Positions 34,966-42,600 of a stretch of 64,000 bases of DNA are shown here, piece by piece (the stretch's first letter is position 1; each line of letters starts with the position of its first letter). The notes beneath the pieces are model-generated. The model saw only the letters and a list, made by a program, of their open reading frames with translations. It did no database searches and was not told the DNA's origin. The stretch is from Crocinitomicaceae bacterium (GTDB lineage: Bacteria > Bacteroidota > Bacteroidia > Flavobacteriales_D > Crocinitomicaceae). A program made the position numbers and the translations under genes. Where the stretch lies: assembly GCA_024643365.1 (NCBI GenBank), contig JAHENC010000006.1, positions 122,260 through 186,259 on the forward strand, read 5' to 3'.

Positions 34966-36276
34966 TTACTTTTCCTCTTTAATTCTCAATGTTAAAATTC
35001 CCGCTAGTATCAGTAAACAACCACCAATGGTTACCGCGGCAATTCTAGATCCATCTAACACATTTTCCATCACCTTTCCGAAGAAAAGGGATGCAATGAT
35101 TTCAGGTAAAACAATAAAAAAGTTGAAAATACCCATGTAAATTCCAATTTTATTTTCAGGAAGACAATCAGCCAACATCGCATACGGCATAGAAAGAATA
35201 CTACTCCAAGCAATCCCAACCAGTCCCATAACGATGAACAGTCCATAACTCATTTCTTCACCTTGAATAAGGTTTATAGAGATAAGTCCAAGTCCACCAA
35301 TCAACAAACACAGAAAATGTGTCCATTTCTTACCGAATTTACCGGCTAAGAATGGCAACACAAGTGCGAACAACAAAGTCACGACATTTTCAATGGAATA
35401 CGTTAATCCAGCGAAGTTTTGTCCGTCAGAGTAAGCTTTTGATCCCACTTCACCACCGAAAATATCATTCGCAACGGTTGGTGTGTAATAGAACCACATG
35501 AGGAATAATCCAGGCCAAGTCACAAATTGAATCAAGGCTAACTGTTTCATTCTCTTTGGCATGTGCATAATAGCGTGAACAATCTCATTGACCCCACTTA
35601 GCAATCCTTTCTTTTCAGCCTTCGTTGCAGCGAGTTCCTCTTCTGTCGGTGGATATTCTTTGGTCGTAAATACAGTGTACAGAACGGCACCAAGGAAGGC
35701 GATTCCACCAATATAGAATGACCATTTCACATTATCAGCAACATGACCATGTGAAGCTGTTGAGTTCACATGAAACCAATGGGTAAAAATCCATGGTAAG
35801 GCACTGGCAATCGTTGCTCCCACTCCAATGAAAAAACTCTGCATCGAGAATCCAACTGTACGTTGATTTTCTGGAAGTTTATCCGCAACAAACGCACGAA
35901 AAGGCTCCATACTGATGTTAATCGAAGAATCCAATACCCATAGTAATCCAGCTGCCATCCACAATGCAGAAGCATTTGGCATAATGAATAAACAGAGAGA
36001 ACTGAGGATTGCTCCAATTAAGAAGAAGGGGCGACGACGACCAAGCACAGGATGCCATGTTCTGTCACTCAAATATCCAATGATGGGTTGTACTAACAAT
36101 CCAGTTAAGGGTGCTGCTAACCACAACGCAGGAATGTCCTCCGGTTTTGCCCCTAAATTCTCATAGATGGAGCTCATATTGGCCATTTGGAGTCCCCAAC
36201 CGAATTGGATACCCATAAATCCGAAACTCATGTTCCAAATTTGCCAAAAAGATAAGTTTGGTTTCGTACTAGTCAT
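34966..36276 (-). CDS. MFS disaccharide transporter (GPH/SLC45-like)
   Basis: A 436-residue inner-membrane protein with twelve predicted helices. Motifs: FGWGLQMANMSSIYENLGA (helix 1), the MFS loop 2-3 block GYLSDRTWHPVLGRRRPFFL, and MEPFRAFVADKLPENQRTVG after helix 4, as in proton-coupled sucrose/maltose permeases of the SLC45/GPH group. It should bring maltose or a related alpha-glucoside into the cytoplasm for GH65. It lies between amylase and pgmB, 24 nt and 3 nt away. Proton coupling is known for relatives, not shown here. Confidence 0.92.
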   Translation of the reverse strand: MTSTKPNLSFWQIWNMSFGFMGIQFGWGLQMANMSSIYENLGAKPEDIPALWLAAPLTGLLVQPIIGYLSDRTWHPVLGRRRPFFLIGAILSSLCLFIMPNASALWMAAGLLWVLDSSINISMEPFRAFVADKLPENQRTVGFSMQSFFIGVGATIASALPWIFTHWFHVNSTASHGHVADNVKWSFYIGGIAFLGAVLYTVFTTKEYPPTEEELAATKAEKKGLLSGVNEIVHAIMHMPKRMKQLALIQFVTWPGLFLMWFYYTPTVANDIFGGEVGSKAYSDGQNFAGLTYSIENVVTLLFALVLPFLAGKFGKKWTHFLCLLIGGLGLISINLIQGEEMSYGLFIVMGLVGIAWSSILSMPYAMLADCLPENKIGIYMGIFNFFIVLPEIIASLFFGKVMENVLDGSRIAAVTIGGCLLILAGILTLRIKEEK

Positions 36277-36300
36277 GGTTTAGCTATTTAGTACTATGTT

Positions 36301-37626
36301 TTACTTGTAATAGACTTGGTAACCCCAAGGAGCTAACGAAATTTTAGTTGTACCACTGAAGGTCTTTTTCTTTCCAGAGAAAAGCTCTGTGTATTCTCCT
36401 GACATTGAGGAAGAATTAAATGAAACCTCTGTTTTTTTATTTGAAAGATTAAGAACTGTAATAACTTGATGATTCTCATATTGACGGATGTACACTAAGT
36501 GTTCTTTCGAATTTTGTGTCGCTACAAATTCTGCTTGATTACTCCCATCTTTCACCCATAATGCTGGATTCGTTTGGTGTAAGTTCAATAATTTGGTGTA
36601 GAAAGGAACTAGGTCCATTTTTTTCCATTCAATACTATCCTTATCAAAAAACTTCAATCTGCGGTCTAAAGATGTTTCTTGTCCATTATACACTAAAGGC
36701 ATTCCTTCAATGGTTGAAGCTAATACCGCTAAAGCGAAACGTGCATCCCCCATTCGTTCCATTTCAGTACCATTCCATGAGTTTTCATCGTGATTTGAAG
36801 TAAAATTCATTCGAAATGCATTTCCTGGGTATTTATTCGTTTTAACATATTCAGTGATCGCTGTTGCATCCTTTTTTCCCTTTGCAATATCGTTCATGAT
36901 GTGGTGAAAATTCCATCCATAAGTCATTTCGAATGCATCATGCAAAGGAATTTCCTCCGCTTCCGCTAGCATGAAAATTGGCTTCACTGCTTGTAATTCT
37001 GCACGAGCCTCCATCCAAAAGTCAATTGGAACCCAACCTGCAACATCACAACGGAAACCATCGATATCCGCTTCCGCCAACCAATACTTCATGGAATTGA
37101 TCATTTCTTTTCTTAAGCTTGGATTGTCGTAGTTCAAATCAGCAACATCCCACCAGTCTGTACCAATTGTTGGCTGAACATTTCCAGTAGAATCCAAGGT
37201 GTACCAATCTAAATGTCCTTGTTCAGTTATCCAAACATTATCTGGTGAAGAGTGGTTTGCCACCCAATCAATAATGACGCGCATATTTAACTTGTGTGCC
37301 TCTTTCACTAAGGATCTAAAGTCATCCATGTTTCCAAATTCTTCGTTCACTTTTTGGTAATCTTGAACCGCATAGTAACTACCGAGAGATCCTTTTCTGT
37401 TTTTCACTCCAATTGGATGAATCGGCATTAACCAAATAATATCAACTCCCATTGACTTTAAGCGAGGAAGTTGTTTTGTTACTGCCGAAAAGGTCCCTTC
37501 TTTTGAGAATTGACGTACGTTTATTTCGTAAATCGTTGAATTATAGGCCCAATCAGGTGTGATTTTTTGAGCAAAAGTGGAAAAGCTCAAAAAAGAGATA
37601 GCTGCACAAAGTATAGATTTTAACAT
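36301..37626 (-). CDS. Secreted GH13 alpha-amylase-type hydrolase
   Basis: A 441-residue alpha-amylase family enzyme with signal peptide (MLKSILCAAISFLSFSTFAQ), so periplasmic or exported. GH13 conserved regions: DWVANH (D120-H125), GFRCDVAGW with nucleophile D194, acid E222 in MLAEAEE, and SNHDE with D280. The C-terminal beta domain closes with WGYQVYYK. It has neither a lipobox nor a T9SS tail, so periplasmic processing of malto-oligosaccharides is the best guess. The gene overlaps the kinase gene by 7 bp. Precise product (maltose versus others) is not readable from sequence. Confidence 0.93.
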   Translation of the reverse strand: MLKSILCAAISFLSFSTFAQKITPDWAYNSTIYEINVRQFSKEGTFSAVTKQLPRLKSMGVDIIWLMPIHPIGVKNRKGSLGSYYAVQDYQKVNEEFGNMDDFRSLVKEAHKLNMRVIIDWVANHSSPDNVWITEQGHLDWYTLDSTGNVQPTIGTDWWDVADLNYDNPSLRKEMINSMKYWLAEADIDGFRCDVAGWVPIDFWMEARAELQAVKPIFMLAEAEEIPLHDAFEMTYGWNFHHIMNDIAKGKKDATAITEYVKTNKYPGNAFRMNFTSNHDENSWNGTEMERMGDARFALAVLASTIEGMPLVYNGQETSLDRRLKFFDKDSIEWKKMDLVPFYTKLLNLHQTNPALWVKDGSNQAEFVATQNSKEHLVYIRQYENHQVITVLNLSNKKTEVSFNSSSMSGEYTELFSGKKKTFSGTTKISLAPWGYQVYYK

Positions 37627-38492
37627 GTTTTAACAGTTTGCTTGTTTAGAATATAGTTTAGGTGGTAATTTACGAGTCCTGTCACTGGTTTTTGAATGAT
37701 AGAAGTAACGGTTACTCCCAATTCCCCAGCTGCTTTATTCAATTCAGACTCAAATATTTTAGAAAGAGAACCAACGAAGTGAACTTCTGTACTCTGGAAA
37801 TTTTCATAGCAACAAACGTGTACTTCCATGAATTTCTTAAATCCAGCATAAACCATTTCACTAAAGAAAGGCTCATCTTTATGTTTCGCGATGAACGGCA
37901 TAAATGACGCAATGTATACATTGGCATTGGGCTCACGATATACGTGATTTACGATTTGATCTTTATCTAAATTATAGGTAGCAATAAAATCCGCTTCTAC
38001 ATGAGCAGGAAGTTTGTGGTATAGGAAATTACTTAATAATTGTTTACCGAAATAACTACCACTTCCCTCATCGCCAAGAATGTAACCTAAAGCCGGAACA
38101 ACTTCACTCAATTCTTCTCCATCAAATAAACAAGAATTGGAACCTGTACCAATGATACATGAGATGGCAGGACTTCCCGTATATGTCGCATATGCACTTG
38201 CAAGTAAATCGTGATCAACCACTATTTCCGCATTTGTAAAGATTCTTTTGAGTCCAATTTCAACAATTTTGTTCATTTCATTGCTAGAACATCCAGCTCC
38301 ATAGAAATAAACTCCAAGTACTTCATCGGCTACTGCAAGGATGTCCACTTGTTTCTTTAATTCCGTTTCAATCAAATCGGATGAATGAAAATATGGATTA
38401 AAGCCCATTGTTGAATAAAAACTTTGGTTATTTTTGCTATCAACTAAAACCCAGTCGCTTTTTGTTGAACCACTTTCTACTATAAAATACAT
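37620..38492 (-). CDS. BadF/BadG-type sugar kinase (N-acetylglucosamine/glucose kinase-like)
   Basis: A 290-residue cytoplasmic ATPase of the ASKHA fold, BcrAD/BadF family, as in N-acetylglucosamine kinases. It begins YFIVESGSTKSDWVLVD (phosphate-1 motif), then a second ATP loop IIGTGSNSCLFDG and YILGDEGSGSYFGKQLLSNFLY (adenosine-binding and domain-closing block). It is the first gene of the operon kinase-amylase-permease-pgmB-GH65. GH65 releases free glucose that needs a kinase, and no other glucokinase is in the operon, so glucose is the likely in vivo substrate; GlcNAc or glucosamine is the annotation-based alternative. Overlaps the amylase gene by 7 bp. Confidence 0.85.
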   Translation of the reverse strand: MYFIVESGSTKSDWVLVDSKNNQSFYSTMGFNPYFHSSDLIETELKKQVDILAVADEVLGVYFYGAGCSSNEMNKIVEIGLKRIFTNAEIVVDHDLLASAYATYTGSPAISCIIGTGSNSCLFDGEELSEVVPALGYILGDEGSGSYFGKQLLSNFLYHKLPAHVEADFIATYNLDKDQIVNHVYREPNANVYIASFMPFIAKHKDEPFFSEMVYAGFKKFMEVHVCCYENFQSTEVHFVGSLSKIFESELNKAAGELGVTVTSIIQKPVTGLVNYHLNYILNKQTVKTC

Positions 38493-38538
38493 ATCTCTAA
38501 AATGATAAATTGAGTCTTTGTGTCATTTTTACACTTTC

Positions 38539-38546
38539 CAAATATA
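38539..38546 (-). promoter_or_regulatory. -7 box for the alpha-glucoside operon
   Basis: CAAATATA on + is TATATTTG on -, a TAnnTTTG match that would start the mRNA near 38534, about 42 nt before the kinase ATG. It sits inside the longest reading of the divergent regulator, which argues for a later regulator start. The operator for that regulator should lie in this interval. Confidence 0.5.
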
Positions 38547-38563
38547 TACAAAATCCTTCTTTC

Positions 38564-39319
38564 GTGCATAATAATCTTAAAAAAATAGGTTCTGAATTAA
38601 ATCCAAATGTCTCTGTGGATTGTGTGATTTTTGGATTCGACTTGGAAAAATTGACCGTGCTTGTGATTGATCGCGGGGAGATTTCTGCTGAAAAAGGCCC
38701 ACGTTTGGCACTGCCAGGAAACCTTATCTATGACAATGAAAATTTAGATCAAGCCGCAAGCCGAGTCTTGGAGGAATTAACCGGATTAAAGGACATTTAT
38801 CTAGAACAAGTAGGTGCTTTTGGAGATCCATTTCGTATTCACAAAGAATCTGACCGCGAATGGTTGAAGTCCATCAGGGCACAGCCGGACGCTCGGGTAA
38901 TTACCGTTGCCTATTTTTCACTGGTGAAAATTGAAGATTATTTACCTCACGCTTCTTCCTTTGCAAAAAATGCCGGATGGGCTCCCGTAAATGAGATTTC
39001 CGAATTAGCTTTTGACCATTTCGAAATCCTCCAAGCCGCAAAAGATAAACTGAAGCAAAAGATCAAAATTCAACCCATTGGATTCAACTTGTTGCCTGAA
39101 AAATTCACTTTGAGTCAACTGCACCGCTTGTACGAGAGTATTTTGGATAAACCATTGGATAAAAGAAATTTCCGTCGCAAAATTCAAAAATTAAACATCC
39201 TTTCAAACCTGAAGGAAAAACAACGTGGTGTCCCACACAAACCTTCTTCTCTGTACGAATTTAACGAAGAGAAATACCAAGAACTCACCCAAATGGGCTT
39301 CGATAATTTCGGATTCTAA
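38564..39319 (+). CDS. Nudix-related transcriptional regulator (NrtR/AraR type)
   Basis: A DNA-binding regulator of about 251 residues: an N-terminal Nudix-like domain (VSVDCVIFGFDLEKLTVLVIDRG through ENAGWAPVNEI-like block NAGWAPVNEIS) and a C-terminal winged helix (FTLSQLHRLYESILDKPLDK, then RNFRRKIQKLNIL). The Nudix box reads G-N-L-I-Y-D-N-E ... SRVLEELTGL: the RE and EE pairs are broken (RV, EL), so hydrolase activity is probably lost and the domain likely senses a ligand, as known for Bacteroidota sugar regulators of this family such as the arabinose regulator of Bacteroides. Divergent from the alpha-glucoside operon, so it probably controls it. Start uncertain: TTG 38510 or GTG 38564; no ATG exists. 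I chose GTG because the operon promoter overlaps the longer form. Confidence 0.88.
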   Translation: MHNNLKKIGSELNPNVSVDCVIFGFDLEKLTVLVIDRGEISAEKGPRLALPGNLIYDNENLDQAASRVLEELTGLKDIYLEQVGAFGDPFRIHKESDREWLKSIRAQPDARVITVAYFSLVKIEDYLPHASSFAKNAGWAPVNEISELAFDHFEILQAAKDKLKQKIKIQPIGFNLLPEKFTLSQLHRLYESILDKPLDKRNFRRKIQKLNILSNLKEKQRGVPHKPSSLYEFNEEKYQELTQMGFDNFGF

Positions 39320-39342
39320 CTCCTCTTTTTTCTTCTTGCTAA

Positions 39343-39350
39343 TAATTTTG
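39343..39350 (+). promoter_or_regulatory. Candidate -7 box for the sigma factor operon
   Basis: TAATTTTG matches TAnnTTTG and lies 51 nt before the TTG at 39402 and 90 nt before the TTG at 39441. A dedicated, self-recognised ECF promoter could also lie in 39350-39440; I cannot define it. Confidence 0.35.
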
Positions 39351-39401
39351 TAAGTTTACTCGTTAGGTAGTTACTGTTTTTTTTTCTTGGACATGTAACT
39401 T

Positions 39402-39929
39402 TTGACAAGTTCAATTTGTTTTAACTGTAATACTACAATTTTGACTAGTGCTGAATACAATCATTCTGTTGAACAAATAAGCGATTCATTGTTTCGTTTT
39501 GCTGTTCATTTCCTGAAGGATTCAGAGGATGCTCAGGATGTTGTTCAAGATGCATTTGAGAAATTGTGGTTAAATAGAGAAAAAGTAGAGAAAGAAAAAG
39601 TGAAATCCTGGCTTTTTACCTGTGCACACAACGCGATGTTGAATCAGTTACACAGAAAAAAAACACAGAAGCTTCACTTAGATTCTATCGATAAATCTGG
39701 ATTTGAAAAACCAGATCAGTCTTTTGAATCGAAACAGGCGATTGATTTAATGGTCACATCCCTTCCTCCTCTACAGAAAAGTATTCTCTTGTTACGCGAT
39801 TTGGAAGGATATACATACGAAGAAATTGGAGAAATGCTCAGCATTCCATCCGTTCAAGTCAAAGTGTATTTATTCAGAGCGCGCTTGAAAATAAAAAAAC
39901 AGTTAAAAGGACTTTTTTTACTTGCCTAA
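39402..39929 (+). CDS. ECF RNA polymerase sigma factor
   Basis: A 175-residue ECF sigma factor. Region 2 includes SLFRFAVHFLKDSEDAQDVVQDAFEKLW and the DNA-melting part VKSWLFTCAHNAMLNQLHRKK; region 4 contains LPPLQKSILLLRDLEGYTYEEIGEMLSIPSVQVKVYLFRARLKIK, the usual helix-turn-helix for the -35. No ATG is available: TTG 39402 gives the longest form, TTG 39441 (followed by TSAEYNHSVEQIS) gives a more typical N-terminus. It ends on the base where the anti-sigma gene starts (1-bp overlap), the classic layout of a sigma/anti-sigma pair. Likely regulon includes its own operon and outer-membrane or T9SS genes, by inference. Confidence 0.93.
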   Translation: MTSSICFNCNTTILTSAEYNHSVEQISDSLFRFAVHFLKDSEDAQDVVQDAFEKLWLNREKVEKEKVKSWLFTCAHNAMLNQLHRKKTQKLHLDSIDKSGFEKPDQSFESKQAIDLMVTSLPPLQKSILLLRDLEGYTYEEIGEMLSIPSVQVKVYLFRARLKIKKQLKGLFLLA

Positions 39930-41620
39930 TGCAACCGACACACGAAAACATTGATCGCTGGCTATTTGACTACACAGAAGGAAATCTTTCTGCGGAGCAA
40001 GAACAGCAATTAGAATTGTTTCTGATGAATCATCCGGACCTTGAATTGGACATGGATGCATGGGAAATGGCCAAAGTTGATGTGGCACCCATGGTTTTCG
40101 AACAGAAAGAACTACTTTATAAAAAACGAACTTACAAGCCTTTATTGGCTATTTTGAGTCTTTTGATTTTTTTCACTTTTGGAATTTCACTTTTATATAG
40201 GAATCAAGTGAAAGAAACGCACACACATTCACTAAATGTGCAGCAAAGTGTTAAAAAGCACACCGGACGCACTCCGCAAAAAACAACTAACCCAACGATT
40301 AAAAGAATTGAATCTGATCAGTCTGTTTCTTCTGTTAACGGAACACTACTCTACTTGCCGCAACGGACTGTTTCTACTCCTTATGAAACGACAAGGAAAA
40401 CGACTGATCATTTTTCTTTGAATACCAAAATGGAACAAAGTTCCTTCTCTAGTTTTGGATTAACCAACACAACCTTAAATTCAGTACCGGAAGAACATTC
40501 AGATTTCAAGTTACCAAATTCCAATTTTTCCTTTTCTTCTAATGAATTTGAACCAATAATCCTTCATCCCTTGAAAGGTATGATTGTCGGTGGGTATCGA
40601 ACCGATTTTAAAAATGAAGAATTAAGTGTGAGTATCGAACTTGATGCGGCCGAAATTAGTTTAGGAAACATCGACTTATTTAAAAAAATCGATCAGCTTT
40701 TATCGAAAGACATCGGACTAAGCAACAACCAGAGTTACGACTACACAATGCCAGGACAAAGCAATCTCGAGTTGAATTTTAGTTCAGTTGGCACCACTTC
40801 ACAAACACGTTTTCAAGCAGTTAGCTCCATTCGTTCTTTAGAAAACCCAGCACAGTTCAGAATGAATAACCAACTTTCCTTTGATACTTACTCGAGAAAC
40901 ATGCGCGCAGGATTCGGTGTCCAAGCTAACTACGACGACTTTGGATCAGGACTCATTCGAAACGGTAACTTCGCTTTGATTTTCTCACCTAAAATTGCCT
41001 TGTCGCGTAAAATATCTTTGGAACCGGCTGTTCGATTCAAAAATGGAACATACACCTTGAATCAAGTAAAAATGGTGAACGAAAGTTCCGTTGAATACAA
41101 CACTGGGCAAGTAAACCAGTTTCAATTCGATCCAAATTTATCCATTGGACGAACCTTGTGGTACCGTGATTTAGATGCTGGATTAACCATTCACACACCC
41201 ATCTTTTTCTTGAGTGGACAAATCACGAACATTTTCAAACACAATGAAAATATTTTCTCTAATAACGGAGAGACCATGGCTGCGTCAAGAAACGTCAACG
41301 TCATCACTGGAACACAGTACATTTCAAGAAATGAAAAATTGATTTTTGCACCGTATGCAATCTATCAACATTCCGATTACCAACAACAACTCTTCGGAGG
41401 ATTTACGTTTAAGGCAGGAAAAGCCCAACTTGGACTTTCCTATGGAAACTTAAACACAGGAAATGTATCCTTCGGGTATGTTGGAAAGAACCTTGCCTTG
41501 ATCGGACAATCAGGTTTTGGTACTTTAGCGAGCACACAACAACGAACTTACACACATCAATTAACCCTACGTATTCATTCTTCTGTGAGCAAAAAAGCGC
41601 GCAGATACATTAGCCTATAA
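39929..41620 (+). CDS. Anti-sigma factor fused to a PorP/SprF-like outer-membrane barrel (predicted dual-membrane protein)
   Basis: A 563-residue protein. Residues 1-60 look like a Bacteroidota anti-sigma helix bundle (IDRWLFDYTEGNLSAEQEQQ, FLMNHPDLELDMDAWEMA). One transmembrane helix follows at about 71-90 (PLLAILSLLIFFTFGISLLY) with Lys/Arg on the cytoplasmic side. Residues 91-295 form a Ser/Thr/Asn-rich, poorly ordered linker with a short structured part near 205-265. Residues about 300-563 are amphipathic beta strands that align with the PorP/SprF protein encoded next: ENPAQF versus LNPALAG, FDTYSRNMRAGFG (318-330) versus YDTYAKNLSGGVG, YDDFGSGLI versus HDQQGQGTI, and the ends THQLTLRI...KKARRYISL versus SHEISMGI...KDFRRISCPSF. 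So the chain should span inner membrane, periplasm and outer membrane. This layout matches, as I recall, the Dma anti-sigma factors of Bacteroides; the PorP-type barrel is the new part. Confidence 0.85.
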   Translation: MQPTHENIDRWLFDYTEGNLSAEQEQQLELFLMNHPDLELDMDAWEMAKVDVAPMVFEQKELLYKKRTYKPLLAILSLLIFFTFGISLLYRNQVKETHTHSLNVQQSVKKHTGRTPQKTTNPTIKRIESDQSVSSVNGTLLYLPQRTVSTPYETTRKTTDHFSLNTKMEQSSFSSFGLTNTTLNSVPEEHSDFKLPNSNFSFSSNEFEPIILHPLKGMIVGGYRTDFKNEELSVSIELDAAEISLGNIDLFKKIDQLLSKDIGLSNNQSYDYTMPGQSNLELNFSSVGTTSQTRFQAVSSIRSLENPAQFRMNNQLSFDTYSRNMRAGFGVQANYDDFGSGLIRNGNFALIFSPKIALSRKISLEPAVRFKNGTYTLNQVKMVNESSVEYNTGQVNQFQFDPNLSIGRTLWYRDLDAGLTIHTPIFFLSGQITNIFKHNENIFSNNGETMAASRNVNVITGTQYISRNEKLIFAPYAIYQHSDYQQQLFGGFTFKAGKAQLGLSYGNLNTGNVSFGYVGKNLALIGQSGFGTLASTQQRTYTHQLTLRIHSSVSKKARRYISL

Positions 41621-41628
41621 CTACTACT

Positions 41629-42591
41629 ATGAACTTAAAAAACCTCATCCTACTTGGTCTTTTTTATGTGAGTTTTCATTCCATGGCTCAAGATCCAACC
41701 TTTACACAATTCTATTCAAATCCAGTTTATTTGAATCCTGCACTTGCTGGATCAAGTGGCTGTCCGAGAGTTGCACTGAACTACCGTAATCAATGGCCGC
41801 AATTAACTGGGAATTATATTACCTATGCAGCGGCTTACGATACCTATGCAAAGAATTTGTCCGGAGGAGTTGGTATCATGGCGATGCATGACCAACAAGG
41901 ACAAGGAACGATTCAGACATCCATGATTGCTGGTACCTATTCGTATTATTTAAAAGTGAATCGCAAATTCCGCATTATGTTCGGTGGACAAGCTGCGTAT
42001 TTTCAAAAGTATTTGGATTGGAGTAAATTGACTTTTGGAGACATGATTGACCCACGCAGAGGATTCATTTATCAAACGGGAGATGTTCCAAGAGGAGATG
42101 GCTCCCATGGTTTCTTTGATGTTTCTGCTGGAATGGTTGGATTCACGAAAAACTTTTATTTTGGAGTTGCAGCACACCATTTGAACCGTCCAGATGAATC
42201 CATGATACTCGGGGATTCAAGATTACCAATTCGTATTACTGGACACATGGGAGCGAACATTAAACTTGGTCAACGTGGACGCTATTCAAGCAGTACGACC
42301 TTGATGCCAAATGTCATCTACCAATACCAGAATGGATTCCAACAGTTTAATATCGGAGCTTACTTGAAATATGAAGCATTTACGATTGGAGCTTGGTACC
42401 GCAACCGTGATGCTTTTATCGTGAGTTTAGGTATCACCACAGAGAAATTCAGAATTGGTTACAGCTACGACTTAACCGTATCTCAATTAGGTGGTGTTAC
42501 CGGTGGATCTCATGAAATCTCCATGGGAATCAACTTGAAATGCAAGAAACAAATGAAAGACTTCCGACGTATTTCTTGTCCTTCCTTCTAA
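41629..42591 (+). CDS. PorP/SprF family T9SS outer-membrane protein
   Basis: A 320-residue outer-membrane barrel with signal peptide (to SMAQ, residue 21) and the canonical family start DPTFTQFYSNPVYLNPALAGSSGC, then NYRNQWP, YITYAAAYDTY, GGVGIMAMHDQQGQG, and the C-terminal HEISMGINLKCKK...DFRRISCPSF. PorP/SprF proteins assist T9SS export or surface anchoring, usually of a neighbouring type B sorting-domain adhesin; no such substrate gene is present here. It follows the anti-sigma/barrel gene by 8 nt and is surely cotranscribed, which ties this barrel to the sigma factor circuit. Confidence 0.95.
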   Translation: MNLKNLILLGLFYVSFHSMAQDPTFTQFYSNPVYLNPALAGSSGCPRVALNYRNQWPQLTGNYITYAAAYDTYAKNLSGGVGIMAMHDQQGQGTIQTSMIAGTYSYYLKVNRKFRIMFGGQAAYFQKYLDWSKLTFGDMIDPRRGFIYQTGDVPRGDGSHGFFDVSAGMVGFTKNFYFGVAAHHLNRPDESMILGDSRLPIRITGHMGANIKLGQRGRYSSSTTLMPNVIYQYQNGFQQFNIGAYLKYEAFTIGAWYRNRDAFIVSLGITTEKFRIGYSYDLTVSQLGGVTGGSHEISMGINLKCKKQMKDFRRISCPSF

Positions 42592-42600
42592 AACATTCGT

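Noticed and set aside
39929..41620. Possibility that the anti-sigma and barrel parts are two genes joined by sequencing error
   Set aside because: The frame is continuous through a linker of plausible length with no stop or start signal between, and the layout fits known dual-membrane anti-sigma proteins; I keep resequencing as a check only.
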